Of a DNA stretch of 64,000 nucleotides, positions 38,131-49,900 are shown one piece after another. The notes under the pieces were generated by a model, which saw only the letters and a program-made list of their open reading frames with translations, did not search any database and was not told the DNA's origin. The stretch comes from Apostichopus japonicus (lineage: Eukaryota > Echinodermata > Holothuroidea > Aspidochirotida > Stichopodidae): positions 456,001-520,000 of the forward strand of contig NC_092582.1 in assembly GCF_037975245.1 (NCBI RefSeq), in the 5' to 3' direction. Numbering within the stretch: the stretch's first letter is position 1; the number at the start of each line of letters is the position of its first letter. A program made the translations under genes and the position numbers.

Positions 38131-39384
38131 TATATACTGTGCATTTAGAGAACGTCTGGATCTTGGATGACAAACAAACATAATAAAGTGTTTAAACTGG
38201 AAGTAAAACTAACGACTACTCTGACCGCAATATACAGTTGCAATTTACACATTTACAGAGTAACGCTATTATTTTGTTACACAAACATTAACGAAACTGA
38301 TGTTTGTAGTTTCATTACACCCATACCAAATGCATCGTACATTTTCTCCGCAGAGGTAGACTGTTCCTAAATACAGCAAAATCGAGGTCTTATAGTAATT
38401 GCTATGTGTCACTATTTGAAGAGACTTACGATTACTCTTTTAACAAACACTAACACTTCCTTAACTTTCGGCAGAAGGTTTATCAACACGATTACTGAGA
38501 TCTGAGTTTCTCTGGTGAAAATGGGAATATAGCTATATACATTGATTTAATATGTATTCTGTGCCGATGAGTTGGAATATTGTGTGTATGAAATGACCAC
38601 CAATATACATGTAAATAAAACATCGATGCGAAATGTTATATCTTAGGTTGTCTATAGTTACACGTATATTAATAATAACAGGAAAACAGCTATTGGATAT
38701 CCGACATACAAATGCCAGTCCGGAAAACCAATGGCGCCTTTGTCAGGTACACCAAAGGTGATATAACGCACATACTGTTTTATAGAAAATTTCCCGAAGT
38801 ACTAACAGAGTATGCGAATAGTTCCTATTCAGTCCCCACGATAAACGTTATACACGAACTTTGCAGTTCCAAGCATAAAAATAAACGACCCTCAGTTCCT
38901 AATTTGAAGTGTTCCTAACATGAACATTTTGTACGAACTTGATTCAGTAAGAGTGATAACCTAACGTTGAATACCTTACTACAGCAATGGTATATGTCTG
39001 GGATAATACATCATCTGTGGTCGTCAAACATATGCAATCACGCAATGATATTATTATTGATTGTCGCAATTGTCGCAGAGGTAAAGTGCGTGAGTCGATT
39101 CTGTCGTTTTGTGAAATAGAAAGACAGACCCTTCTCGAACACAGCCGAAATCTGTTATGAAAACTTTATACAACAAACACTTCAGACACTGTAGAAATAA
39201 ACATATGTAGACCATGTTATATATGAGGGTTTCGTGACACATGACAATGATGAAGGGAAGTGATGGGGAGGGCAGGGTGGGGAACAGCTTGGTTCCTCGT
39301 TTTACAGAATTGTTTATGATGATTTAGATAATAATTACCACATTCAGGACAATATAGCGTAACTCGTATACTGCTGCAGCGAGC
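38131..39384. other. Gene-free stretch
   Basis: Short open frames (for example 38167-38370 and 38712-38918) have no recognisable domains or splice context. I see no structured RNA or repeat. Confidence 0.45.
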
Positions 39385-39707
39385 AGGCGCGGCGGAACGG
39401 GAAAATTATTGGGGGGGGGGGAGGGGCTAATGTGTGGAGACTATCTAAGCGGAGCGCCACCATCGGTTGGCGCGGAGCGTACAAGAAAATTTTCGTTTTT
39501 TCAAACCCCCAGATGGCCGGAAACGGCACTTCCCGAGTGTTTTATGCTGCGAATTCCTAGCCCTAAAATATGGGTCCCAAGCCTTCAATTTCTCAGATTG
39601 CACGTAAAAATCTGTAAAAAAACATTGTAATTTGTATATTCGATGGTGTTTTAAGAGAGTAGATATTACTCGTAGTGTACTCGCAAAGACGTTTTTGAGT
39701 GTAGTAA
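39385..39707. repeat. Dispersed palindromic-core repeat, twin of 1174-1637
   Basis: It opens CAGGCGCGGCGGAACGGG, contains AGCGGAGCGCCACCATCGG and ends GAGTGTAGTAA. It lacks the LINE tail that splits the 1.2 kb copy. Confidence 0.75.
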
Positions 39708-39734
39708 ATTACTACTTGGATTGAAATGCCATAA

Positions 39735-40400
39735 TTAAATAAATGCCAAAAAAAAGAAAAAACAGAAAGCATTTCTTAATGTCCCGTCATATGATTGATC
39801 GTAGAGTCCATTGTATATTCAACTTCTCTTTATTGAGTCTCTCCGAATACATTGCAACAACTATATGGAGGGTTTTAGCTATGGTCAAGAGGAACTTCAG
39901 TTTTCTGAAAGAGGACATTGTAATTAGGCTTTATAAGCAATTGGTTGGGCCTCATCTGGAGTATGCTGTGCAGGCTTGGAACCAATATTTTGCTAAGGAT
40001 AAGGAAGTACTTGAAAAGGTCCAGAGGAGGGCTACTGGGATGATTAGTTCCTTAAAAAGTGTTCCTTATAATAGGCGGTTACAATTGTTGAATATCACCA
40101 CACTGAAGCTTAGGAGGTTACGTGGGGACTTGATCCAGGTTTTCAAGATTGTGTAGGGTTTCGACAATTTATCCTTTACCGACTTTTTCATGTTTGCCAA
40201 CAGTAGTTGTACCAGAGGTCATTTGTTTTAAACTCCAAAAGTCACATAGTAGGATTAACATTCGGCATAACTTTCTGTAATAGGGTTGTGAATGAGTGGA
40301 ATGGTTTGCCTGAGAAAGTTGTACTTGCAATTATACAGAGCAATTCTCACGGTTTCGAATGAAATTTTCAAACATGTGTATTTTGTAAAATGATCCTGTG
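39735..40400 (+). pseudogene. CR1-like non-LTR retrotransposon, reverse transcriptase C-terminal fragment
   Basis: The frame at about 39840-40156 encodes IATTIWRVLAMVKRNFSFLK, KQLVGPHLEYAVQAWNQYF, EVLEKVQRRATGMI and LKLRRLRGDLIQVFKIV. These are the thumb and C-terminal motifs (RP-LEYA-Q-W-P, LEKVQRRATK, RRLRGDLI--YKI) of CR1/Rex-type LINE polymerases. It then stops; decayed remnants such as VVNEWNGLP follow at 40270-40320. Both ends are missing. This is a dead fragment. Confidence 0.85.
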
Positions 40401-42959
40401 TGTTTCTTGTATGTTATCGAATCAGCTTGCTTCATTTGTATTTAGCTGAAACAAGGGAAGTGAAATGTTTTCTTGTTTTTTTTTTGTACTGACATTATTC
40501 AATAACACCAGACACATCATAAAACTAACTTACCTTCACGAAGTATTACTGCATTGTTTGCGAACCAATTTTTTTTGTTAGGCAACATTCTTATTCAGGG
40601 GTATGTTGAACAACTCTATATTCTCCCTGTAATAGGATATAGACATATTCATCATCAATCATGCCCTTGTGCTTTCAATTCCTCTTTTGTTAGATCAGAG
40701 CCTTTACTACTAACGATTACAAAAATGAAGCTGGAAATTTACTGAAACTCTCACAAAGCTTCCAATTTAAATCCACACACGGCTCCCCACAACCTATACT
40801 CAACAATTGTCATAAATCGAGAAATGTTCTCATTATGAACATCATGTATGCGTAGCATGTACCTTTGTTGTCTAAAATTCGAATTCCATTACTCTCCCGG
40901 AACAACCCTTTTGTTCTGTTTGTAATGTTATTAGGTCTTTCTATTCCCAACCTATTCATACCTATTAATCTCATAACTAATACAGTTCTGGAAGACTGGC
41001 ACGCATCATGTGTGAGTTGCGCAACTACTTTTCATAATCATTTCTGAGATATTAGTACCGTGATTTGTACTTTTAACTGGCATGAAGTCCTTAAAAAACT
41101 TCAAATGCTGTATTATTTAACTTCGCCAATCGAACATCAAGAATATCCTCTCTTGTCACCATACTAGAGAGATACGCACGGAGTGGACTCACCGAGGGAG
41201 AGGTGGGGGTGGGGGTTATTCCCTATCTTTCCCTGCGAACAGTTTAAACGCAAATTTCTGGATAAATTTTCAACTCGTGCACCTTTGGCTAGGGTACGAA
41301 ATGTCCAACACATGGAACGACATAATGTCAATAACCTCAATAATGTCTGCTGTTGGAAGAGCGGCGTGTTCAACAATGGCGAATGACTAACTTCGTTGTT
41401 TCGCTCACACATGATGAGGGCAAACGACTGCGTGCCGTATATGTTTTCCAGGATTCCATCAATACAATGTGGGATATTGGTTCCCAACTTTGAAACAAAA
41501 TGTCAGTTAAAAGCAATAACAAAATCTCCAACACATACACATTCAAGTTCAAAACCTTTGTGTATATAGTGCCACTGATGTTATGAGAGATACAAATAGC
41601 CAGGTGAATCTGAAGTGTCAGTTCTGGTTGTGAATTCATATAGTCAAACTGGTAAGGATCAAGTTTGGTTAATTATAGCGTTAGGCCTGATGTTAATTAC
41701 AACAAAGCCTTTGTATACGTGCCACTCAGAAAGCATTGAATACTCGACTGATTCAATTATTACCTCAGATGTATTTATATTCGTATAGGCCTACCCATCT
41801 TCAAATACTGTGATGAGATCTTCCAATCAAATCCACGTTGAGAATGGATGGTACAAAGGTGTCCATAATATTCGTCGAAATTTGTATCTTCGAAAGTTTC
41901 ACGTTAGATGCGCCGCGCCATTTTTCGTGTCGACGGAGTGTAAAATACCAAGATCGTGGTCACTGCTTTTGTCAAAGGAAAACATCCTTTGGAAATGACC
42001 CAGGCATGGGTCAAAGGTCAAACGTATTTCCTCCCATGTCTCAATATTTAAACAACCTCACGCAGTATCTCAGCGAAATGGACCAAATTCTGTGTAAAAT
42101 GATAGTGACCAAGCAGTTGGCACTCAAAATAACCGGGCGGTTTTTACAGTGTAGTACATTAGTTCAGCTGAAAAGTTTCTGATTTACATTGCAGCGATAC
42201 CTCGTGTCAACGTCTCAAAATAATATTTGTATTTGTAAACTGGAACAGAATTTTTAACATGGCTACGATAATGTGAACGCCTGGACAGAATGCGATCTTT
42301 CAGTTGGTTTTAGCGAAATGTTGATATCATTTTTCCTGATTTCATTAGTCAGTAGTGTGCGTCTTCAACAATTCTAGGAAAGTATTGTAAGAATGGCGTT
42401 CAAAAGGAAAACCGGTAGTGCTCATAACGCATGCACGATCGCGGATGGGTTGTTTGGTTTTCACGAGTTTTGTTAGAATAGCAATAGACGTAGAGACCTT
42501 ATGAGAATTAACGTCTTATGTGAAACCACGGTTCATAAATATATTTATTACGTCTATATGCTTTATAAGTGCCTATATATCAGTGTCACTGTTAGCCCCT
42601 ATATCAGGGCCCAATGTTTTAACTAGAAATATTGAGGCGCAGTTCCCTACACGGCCACCCACTCGCCCCCGCCCCACAGTTGGTCCCTTTTGGCATGTAA
42701 AACAAATAATGATAACACAACCCTAACAATTAATTTACACCTATAAATTCGCCATATGGCTTCCACAAAGCATTATGTAAGCTATGGCTACCATCAGCAG
42801 GCCCTAGCGTGCTTTTATATTTTCAATATCCTGTGTAAAGCAACGAATAGAGCAGAGCTTATACTGTAACTTTAAGTCCTACTATTTCCCTACAATGTGA
42901 TTTTACGGAACAGATTTTTTTCTGAAGTGTAAATTTCATGAGATCCTAAAATTAAGAAT
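40401..42959. other. Gene-free stretch
   Basis: No recognised exon, RNA or repeat. Overlapping open frames at 41164-41639 and 41810-42182 (up to 114 codons) show no domain. I could not place them in any family. Confidence 0.4.
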
Positions 42960-42975
42960 ATGTAAAAGTAAGTTG

Positions 42976-43016
42976 GCCTGACGTTTCGATCCTAGCAGGA
43001 TCTTCTTCAGAGCCTA
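42976..43016 (-). ncRNA. Hammerhead-like remnant of the Penelope-like element
   Basis: Minus strand: CTGAAGA (fits the CUGANGA core), a stem GATCCT/AGGATC, GAAAC, then GTC. The flanks TTAGGCT and AGGCCAA could pair partly as stem I. Penelope-like elements are known to carry hammerhead ribozymes in their terminal repeats. An extra A before stem II and the missing stem III loop suggest a decayed or inactive copy. Confidence 0.4.
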
Positions 43017-43355
43017 AATGACAAGTACAGTAACAGAAGAGACAAAAAAAAAACGCACAGAAAACAGACAGGTTAATGAGCACGGTGAACACACAGAAAT
43101 AGATGTAAGGGGATTAGTAGACAAGGGATGGAGAGAAGAAAGAAAGAAACCAACAGGGGAAGAGGAGAGGTAGGAGATAAACAGTGGAGGGACAAAGAGA
43201 GGATTTAAGGAACAGGGTAGGGAATAAACTGGAGAGGGACAAAGACAGAAAGGTGTGGAGAAAAAAGGAGGGGAAGAGAGCTGTGAGAGAATGAGTGAAA
43301 AGGGGGGAAGGGGAGGGAACAAGGGGAGAAGGAGTGGGGGACAGAAGAAAAGTTA
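43017..43355 (+). repeat. Purine-rich 3' region of the Penelope-like element
   Basis: The plus strand is strongly A/G-rich with GGGGAAGGGGAGGG-like runs. The minus-strand Ser/Pro/Leu-rich open frame is compositional. Confidence 0.6.
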
Positions 43356-44539
43356 GTCATGTCCTTTTTGAATGTTCAGCCCATGAGGTTCAATGGTGCG
43401 AAGGATCTGCATCCAGAGCCTCTCTCTGCTGATTCGTACTAGGTCAGGGCGGCTACCCAAGGATTCAATCCCCTGTAGGGACATGTCGTTAATGGTATGG
43501 TTGGAAAGGTTAAAATGTTCTCCAACTGGGGTCTCAGTCTTCGTGGTGTTGACTGTGGATCTGTGACCATTGAATCGCTTCTTGAGGGTGGTTTTGGTTT
43601 CGCCAACATACTGGATGCCGCAAACTCTACAAGAGATCAGATAGATGACATTGGTGGTAGTGCAAGTGATGTGACCCTTAGTCTTGTGTGTGAGTTGCAT
43701 GCTGTGGCTGGTGATGGAATTGGATTCAACAATGTGGTGGCTGCAGACGATGTATCTCGAAGTACGATTACATTTGAAAGTACCATGCTAAATGGGTGTA
43801 GGGTTGGAAGTTAGATGTTGAACAGCAGCACGCACAAGAAGGTCTCATAGGTTGCGTGGTCGTCTGTAGGCGATGATGGGTTTTTCAGGGACAGCTCGTT
43901 GGAGTCTATCTGAAGTGAGGAGAATGTTGTGGTTGTTACAGGTGATTTTCTGAAGAGGAGGAAGATTTGGGTGGAAAGTAACAACCAGGGGCAGCTTGTT
44001 GTCGCAATCTCGTCCCTTTTTTTGTCCTTCACTACCAAAGTAGATGATTTGGAAAGGAAGCGGACTCTCGGAATGGCTTCACGCACCCTTCTGGCACTAT
44101 GGCCCCTGGCAGTTAGGTGTTTTTCCAAAGCATCTGTATGGCGAATGAAAGAGTAATTGTTAGAGCAAATGCGACGAAGACGAAGTGCTTGACTGTAGGC
44201 AATTCCAGACTTGCAGTGACGGGGATGGCAGCTTGAAGATTGGAGATACTGTTGTGTGTCTGTGGGCTTGGTGTATAAGTCTGTAGAGAGAGAACCGTGT
44301 TCCTTGCGAACAGTCACATCGAGAAAGTTAACCTGTTGGTGAGAGTAATCAGAGGTGAATTTGATGGTGCTGTGGAAAGAATTGATGTGATTGATGAAGG
44401 TGATCAGGCTATCCTCATCACTGGTCCAAACGAAGAAGATGTCATCAATGTAGCGCCACTCAGATAAGGGGACGGCAGGGAGCTGTACTGAGCATGCGTT
44501 CTTCAAGGCTAGACATTTTTATTTTAAAATTAAGAATAT

Positions 44540-44645
44540 TTAGAATCAACTTACAAGGCCTGGGAAGTGCCATTTCCGGCAATCTTGGAGGGAAACATAT
44601 ATTTACGCGCCAACTGATGGGGGCGCTCCGCTTAGATAGTGTCGT
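44540..44645 (-). repeat. Dispersed palindromic-core repeat copy
   Basis: It contains CTTACAAGGCCTGGGAAGTG and CGCGCCAACTGATGGGGGCG followed by CTCCGCTTAGATAGT. It lies directly against the truncated 5' side of the Penelope-like element. Confidence 0.7.
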
Positions 44646-45661
44646 GATGGTCCCTTTTAAGAAATGGGACATCCTCCCCAACTTTCTTCAACAAGGCCCT
44701 GGAATAAACGCACATCATAGCTTCCCTGTGTAACATTTGGACGATACATAATGTTTCTCGATTTTCTTCAACCCCTAGAGATTCTGCAAATGTTACTGCC
44801 CTGAAGTCTTAATTTTATAGGTTTTTATGTTTCTGATTGCCCAGTGAATGCATTCGAAAGTGCTTCTTAAATGTGCTTAAAATACCATATGTGTGCATGT
44901 TGTAGACATTTGTATAACAAGATGGTTTTATTCTTGTGTGCTAAATTTCACCCGGATGTTAAATAAATAAGTCTTTCTTGATTTAAGACTAATCACTTGT
45001 CAGATGTGATATTTGTTAAAATTTTTTGACTGACATATCAATTCAGGGGCCAAACAGAAGCAAACTTAAAGATTTATAGATGTGAGTCCCCCCTGGCTCC
45101 CACCTGGGCCTCGTCCCGGACCCCATTAGAGACCCAAGGCTGGCCCTGGACCCCACCTGAAAAAGGCTTTGCACCAAGGCGCTCGCGGGGTGCGTTACGG
45201 GCATACTCCTTTAGTTTCATTCATGTTCATTTTATTTATGTTCCCCACTTTTGAATTTGGATTGACGCCAACGCCCTAATATTTAATGCTCTGGCGGAGC
45301 CCGTTATTATTGAGTCATGAGTAACCTTAGATCAGTTAATAGGAAGCGACCTTCATGCTTCGGTAACATGATATACACAATGTTTGGAATTGTTGTTGAA
45401 CCGAAGTATTACGATAAGTTTAACTTCCTTCCCTTCAAACAGGAGGAAGAAAGCCCAGTATCTAGTTATGCATTAGTTCATGTTGCTAATTGCCCAATAG
45501 AATACCATTGCGACATATTGCCGACGCGAATTGGCACGATGCAACATCTGGGATTCGATAAACAACTCAAACAAGTTCATGTAAGAACACTACTTCAGTG
45601 ATAGTGACTGGAAGAAGTTCAGACACTGCTACGTCTACTGGTCACATAACGTGAACTAAGA
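44646..45661. other. Upstream region of the sushi/Ig gene, no confirmed feature
   Basis: It includes a CCC-rich patch at 45090-45170 and a 94-codon open frame at 45317-45601 starting at an ATG. That frame has no domain I recognise. It could be an upstream open frame or chance. No confident TATA box or start site could be placed. Confidence 0.35.
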
Positions 45662-46052
45662 ATGTTTCTAAACGCCCCTTTTACCCTTTTGTTGCTAGGT
45701 TTTCTGACGCCTGTCTTTGTCACAGGTGAGTGAACCATGCCAACTGGCTTATTTATATATTATACCATGCCTGTTTATTTTCGTACCGTAAATGTCTTAA
45801 TCAAGGATACCATAGGTTCACTTAAGTCTTCATTTAAGACGTGCAGTGCAGGATTTCACTAAGACTACTATTTACACATCGCAATTTAAATTGGTAATTG
45901 ATTGATGCTTGAAAGAGATTCGTGTATATACGACAATTTGTCGAGTGCAATCAAATAACGAATTAGTGATACCACTTACACCGTAGCGATTAACGTTATT
46001 CCATTTTAATTTATTCATTTTTATACTCATTTATAATATATATTATATATTC

Positions 46053-46136
<84 letters not shown>

Positions 46137-46930
46137 TTTATAAAAGATTATCCCAAGACATCTCACCAAGGGAATAGTTAGTATTCTGCAAATTTAGCCT
46201 ACATACATACATAATTACAATGCTGTTTTCGTTATGCATGACACGATAACGCGGTGTTAACCGCGGTTCGTGTTTGTCACAGCTAAACTAACTTAATGTC
46301 GGTTAATAAAAACCCCTTGCAATAACGCTTTTAAGCATCAAACACTGGGTTAACTACATCTAACTAATAAATTACGAATTTTCCAAAAGTTGAAACTAAC
46401 GCCTTGCCTTGATATTATGGACGGCACGGAGAAGATGTGTCAATATAGATGCATGACTTACCCTGACGTTTAATTCAGTACCAAAACATAAAGTATCAAC
46501 AAACATAGTTTTGTCTGCGACAAGCTAGTGTCAATTGAGAGGTGAACCATATTACACAACATGACAAGGCTAGGGTTAGACGTTTATTATATCGCTGGAA
46601 ACAAACAACAGGCATATAATTTGAATGCTTTTCGTTACTTTATTTATAAGACGTAGAAAGGCCGAATTGTAAGATAAGTCATCGACTAAAAAGCAGTGTA
46701 ATAAAGTTTATTTTGATTTTTCACAAAGAGAATTATTTAAGGATAAATAGTCAAGTTTAAATGGAAATATGGTTTTGAATGATCACACACAGGACAGGAG
46801 TGTGGACCTCGTAATATTTCTGCAGCGGGAGGATCTTGCGAGAGAGCTTGTAGAGATGGTGGCACCTGCAGAAAAGAGAACAGGGAGTGTGTCTGTGATG
46901 GACTTTGTGGACTCAGCTGTTTGAAAAAAG
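45662..46930 (+). CDS. Sushi/Ig protein exons 1-2: signal peptide and eight-cysteine domain
   Basis: Exon 1 encodes MFLNAPFTLLLLGFLTPVFV, a classical signal peptide, and ends in phase 1 before GTGAGT. Exon 2 (46793-46930) encodes QECGPRNISAAGG, SCERACRDGGTCRK and ECVCDGLCGLSCLKK. The spacing is C-x11-C-x3-C-x5-C-x6-C-x-C-x3-C-x3-C. This is a small disulfide domain of the EGF/WAP size class; I do not assign it to a named family. The predicted mature protein would start close to GQECGP. Confidence 0.82.
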
Positions 46931-49900
46931 GTAATATTAACAACAGAAGACAGATAAAGTAATTGGATGAAATGTATAGCTGTTGATAATCTCGTGATAT
47001 GTTTAGTCTTGCAGCATTCTTTCCTAATACAGAATTCTTGAATAAATACGGGTATGTGGAAGTGGGAGGCCTGTGGCTGTATGAAAAAGAAGCTATTGTA
47101 CATAGCATAGGTGATTCAAGATCTAGGTGTGAAAGAATTATGACAGCTAAACAACTTAAAGCAGATCTTGCTCTACACAAATATTACGTGGTTAGACACA
47201 TGTACTGGTGGAACAATTGTGGGTGTTTTAATGTAGCAATGAGATCTCAAATTTACCAATGAATGATTTTATCGTTCAACAATACAAAGAAGAGAACTAT
47301 AGAATAAATCCTATTGGTGTTTATTATCTTCGTTTCATGTTTTACAACCACACAGCCTGTCCATTGCTTCAATCTCCAATAGAAGGTTACGTTACTGTCA
47401 CCCCTTCACAACATTATATCGGTGCAATCGCAGAGTACAGATGTAACACAGACTTCACTTTGGTTGGCAATAGCAATAGAACCTGCCAAAGTGACAAAAC
47501 GTGGAGTGGTTCCGAACCTGTGTGCCGTGAGTTATCCGATTCAGCTCCAGTCCTGGCAGAAACCCATCACTGCAATTTCTTGGCATTTCCTTCAAATGGT
47601 GTCGTGTGGCATTCTACGAAGAAATACGGATAGAAGGAGCAATAGCGACTTATCGATGTGATGATGGGTACACCTTAACAGGAAACAAAAATCGTACCTG
47701 CCTTAGAGAAGGCAGTTGGTCCGGGTCTGAACCCGACTGTGTTGTAGGTAATACAAACCTCCATATTTCAGGGTGTCTGCTTCAACATTGTATACACCGC
47801 ATAGGATACAACTACATAACTGTTGGACTATTGGACAATGATGAACTTTTTTATATTTTGCATTTGCAAGAAAATTTATATTTGAATATTTTCTGCACAA
47901 TATTAAAACTAGTATTCTTATTTTCTCTAGTTTCCTGTCCTGATGTGAACATACAAGATGGTCACGTTCATCGTGAAGAAGTCAACAGAGTTTCACGTGA
48001 GGGAGATGAGATCACATTCTCATGCAATGAAGGATTTCAACTACGATATCCACAACGAAGAAGATGCGCTGAAGACGGACACTGGGTACAAACATTACCA
48101 ATATGTGAAGGTGTGTATCCGCTATAAAGTTAAGAAAGGGAAACCTTAACAAAACACAAAACTGCCGCAGTTTAAGTACGAACAGAAAAATGGCATCAAT
48201 ACAACATTAATGAATCGCACGGCAAGTGTCGTATTATTATGATTATGATTATGCTTATGCTTATGATTATGATTATGATTATGATTATGATTATGATTAT
48301 GATTATTATTATTATTATTATTATTATAGCTGTCAACTGTGGGGATCTTGAAAATCCTATCAATGGCCTTAAAATAGGCGACGACGTTTCATATGGCAGT
48401 GAGGTATCTTTCCGCTGCAGAGTTGGATATATCTTAGAGGGGATGGAAAGCGTAATTTGCCAAACAGATGGTAGTTGGTCTGGGCCGCTGCCAACTTGCA
48501 ATGGTGAGTATTAAAAATTCTTAGATGTGACTTAAACACAAATTGATATGCTCAGTAAACGATTCATCAATGGGGCAATATCATAATCATCATTAGCATC
48601 GTCATTATCATCATCGTTACTGTCATCATTTCCTTTTTTGGTTTAATGACATGACCAGTATATATCCACTAGGACGTGACCTATATATGTAATCATCAGC
48701 AGTAGCACGACGGTTTCATGAGGTGATCCTCATAATAATGTTATCAGATATCTTGCAAAATGTTTAATGACTATCATCTAATGATCTCATTGTTGCGTAT
48801 TTGCCTATGTCTCCCGTGGTACATAATACCTTATAAATCCCACTTCCCTCCTTAAAGTTTGATTCCAGCACTAAAAACATGTTTGAAGTACCTATCATTT
48901 TATGATTTCGTCGCTGAATCATTAAGGTGAATAGAGCCAATACATAAAACAGCCCTCCTCAGGAATGGACTAAATATATTGATAAGACGCCAGTCTTTTC
49001 GAAACTGTTTCTTCTATGGCAAAATGGCATAATTGTAATTCAGAGTTACACAACTTGCTCGAGTCTGTATTATTACAACTAAGGAACTTCCATCTCTCCA
49101 TATTTACTTGTATGTTTCATGAAATTATCACTAGTTAAGCGAAGTGATGAACAAGTTTCATAAATATTTTAATATATTCAAGTTCACAAATTAACAGCGG
49201 AAGCTTAGCCAACCCCCCCCCCCTCCCCCCAAACAACAACAAGTATTGTACAATTTCTAACCATCGATCACCATGAAACTATTGTACAGTTACTAACCAC
49301 TACCATGAAAGTATTTTATTTCACTGAGGCACTATCAATTGTTGTTACTTTAATGTTTCCTACATTGACCTTGTATATTATACTGCATTAAACAATTTAT
49401 TGTTAAAGGTAGGGACAGCTTTACTGCATGAAACAATCTATTGTTAATGGTAATGACGGCTAAAGTACATGAAACAGTTTATTGTTAATGGTCGGGAAAG
49501 GTATACTGCATGAACCAATCCATTGTTAATGGTAGGAACGGCTATACTGCATGAAACAATCTATTGCTAAAGGTCGGGGCAGCTATACTGTATGAAACAA
49601 TATATTGTTAATGGTAGTGACAGCTAAAGTACATGAAACAGTCTATTGTTAATGGTCGGGATAAGTACACTGCATGAAACAATTTACTGTTAATGGTACG
49701 AACGGCTATACTGAATGAAAAAATCTATTGGTTATGGCAGGGACGGCTATACCGCATGAAAAAAATATATTGTTAATGGTAGGGACAGCCATACTGCAGG
49801 ATACAATATATTGTAAATGGTCGGAACATCGAGTGGAAAGGCGTAGAATAACGATGGACCAGTTTGGACATTAAATATTTCAACTTTTTTACTCGATATT

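Larger units (their letters stand above)
42960..44506 (-). mobile_element. Penelope-like retroelement, 5'-truncated and frameshifted
   Basis: On the minus strand the order is reverse transcriptase, GIY-YIG endonuclease, purine-rich 3' region, then the hammerhead-like block. The RT part (44470 to about 44010) has the catalytic motif RYIDDIFFVW, then VNFLDVTV, LYTKPTDTQQYL and GIAYSQALRLRRICS, all typical of Penelope-like polymerases. A frameshift near 44010 moves the continuation (LPLVVTFHPNLPPL) to another frame. The endonuclease (43353-43700) has VIYLISCRVCGIQYVGET, then LKKRFNGHRS. The 5' half of the polymerase is missing, cut off next to the repeat at 44540. It cannot encode a working protein. 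Confidence 0.9.

Noticed and set aside
43014-43322. Ser/Pro/Leu-rich 102-residue minus-strand open frame
   Set aside because: It is the complement of the purine-rich 3' region of the Penelope-like element.
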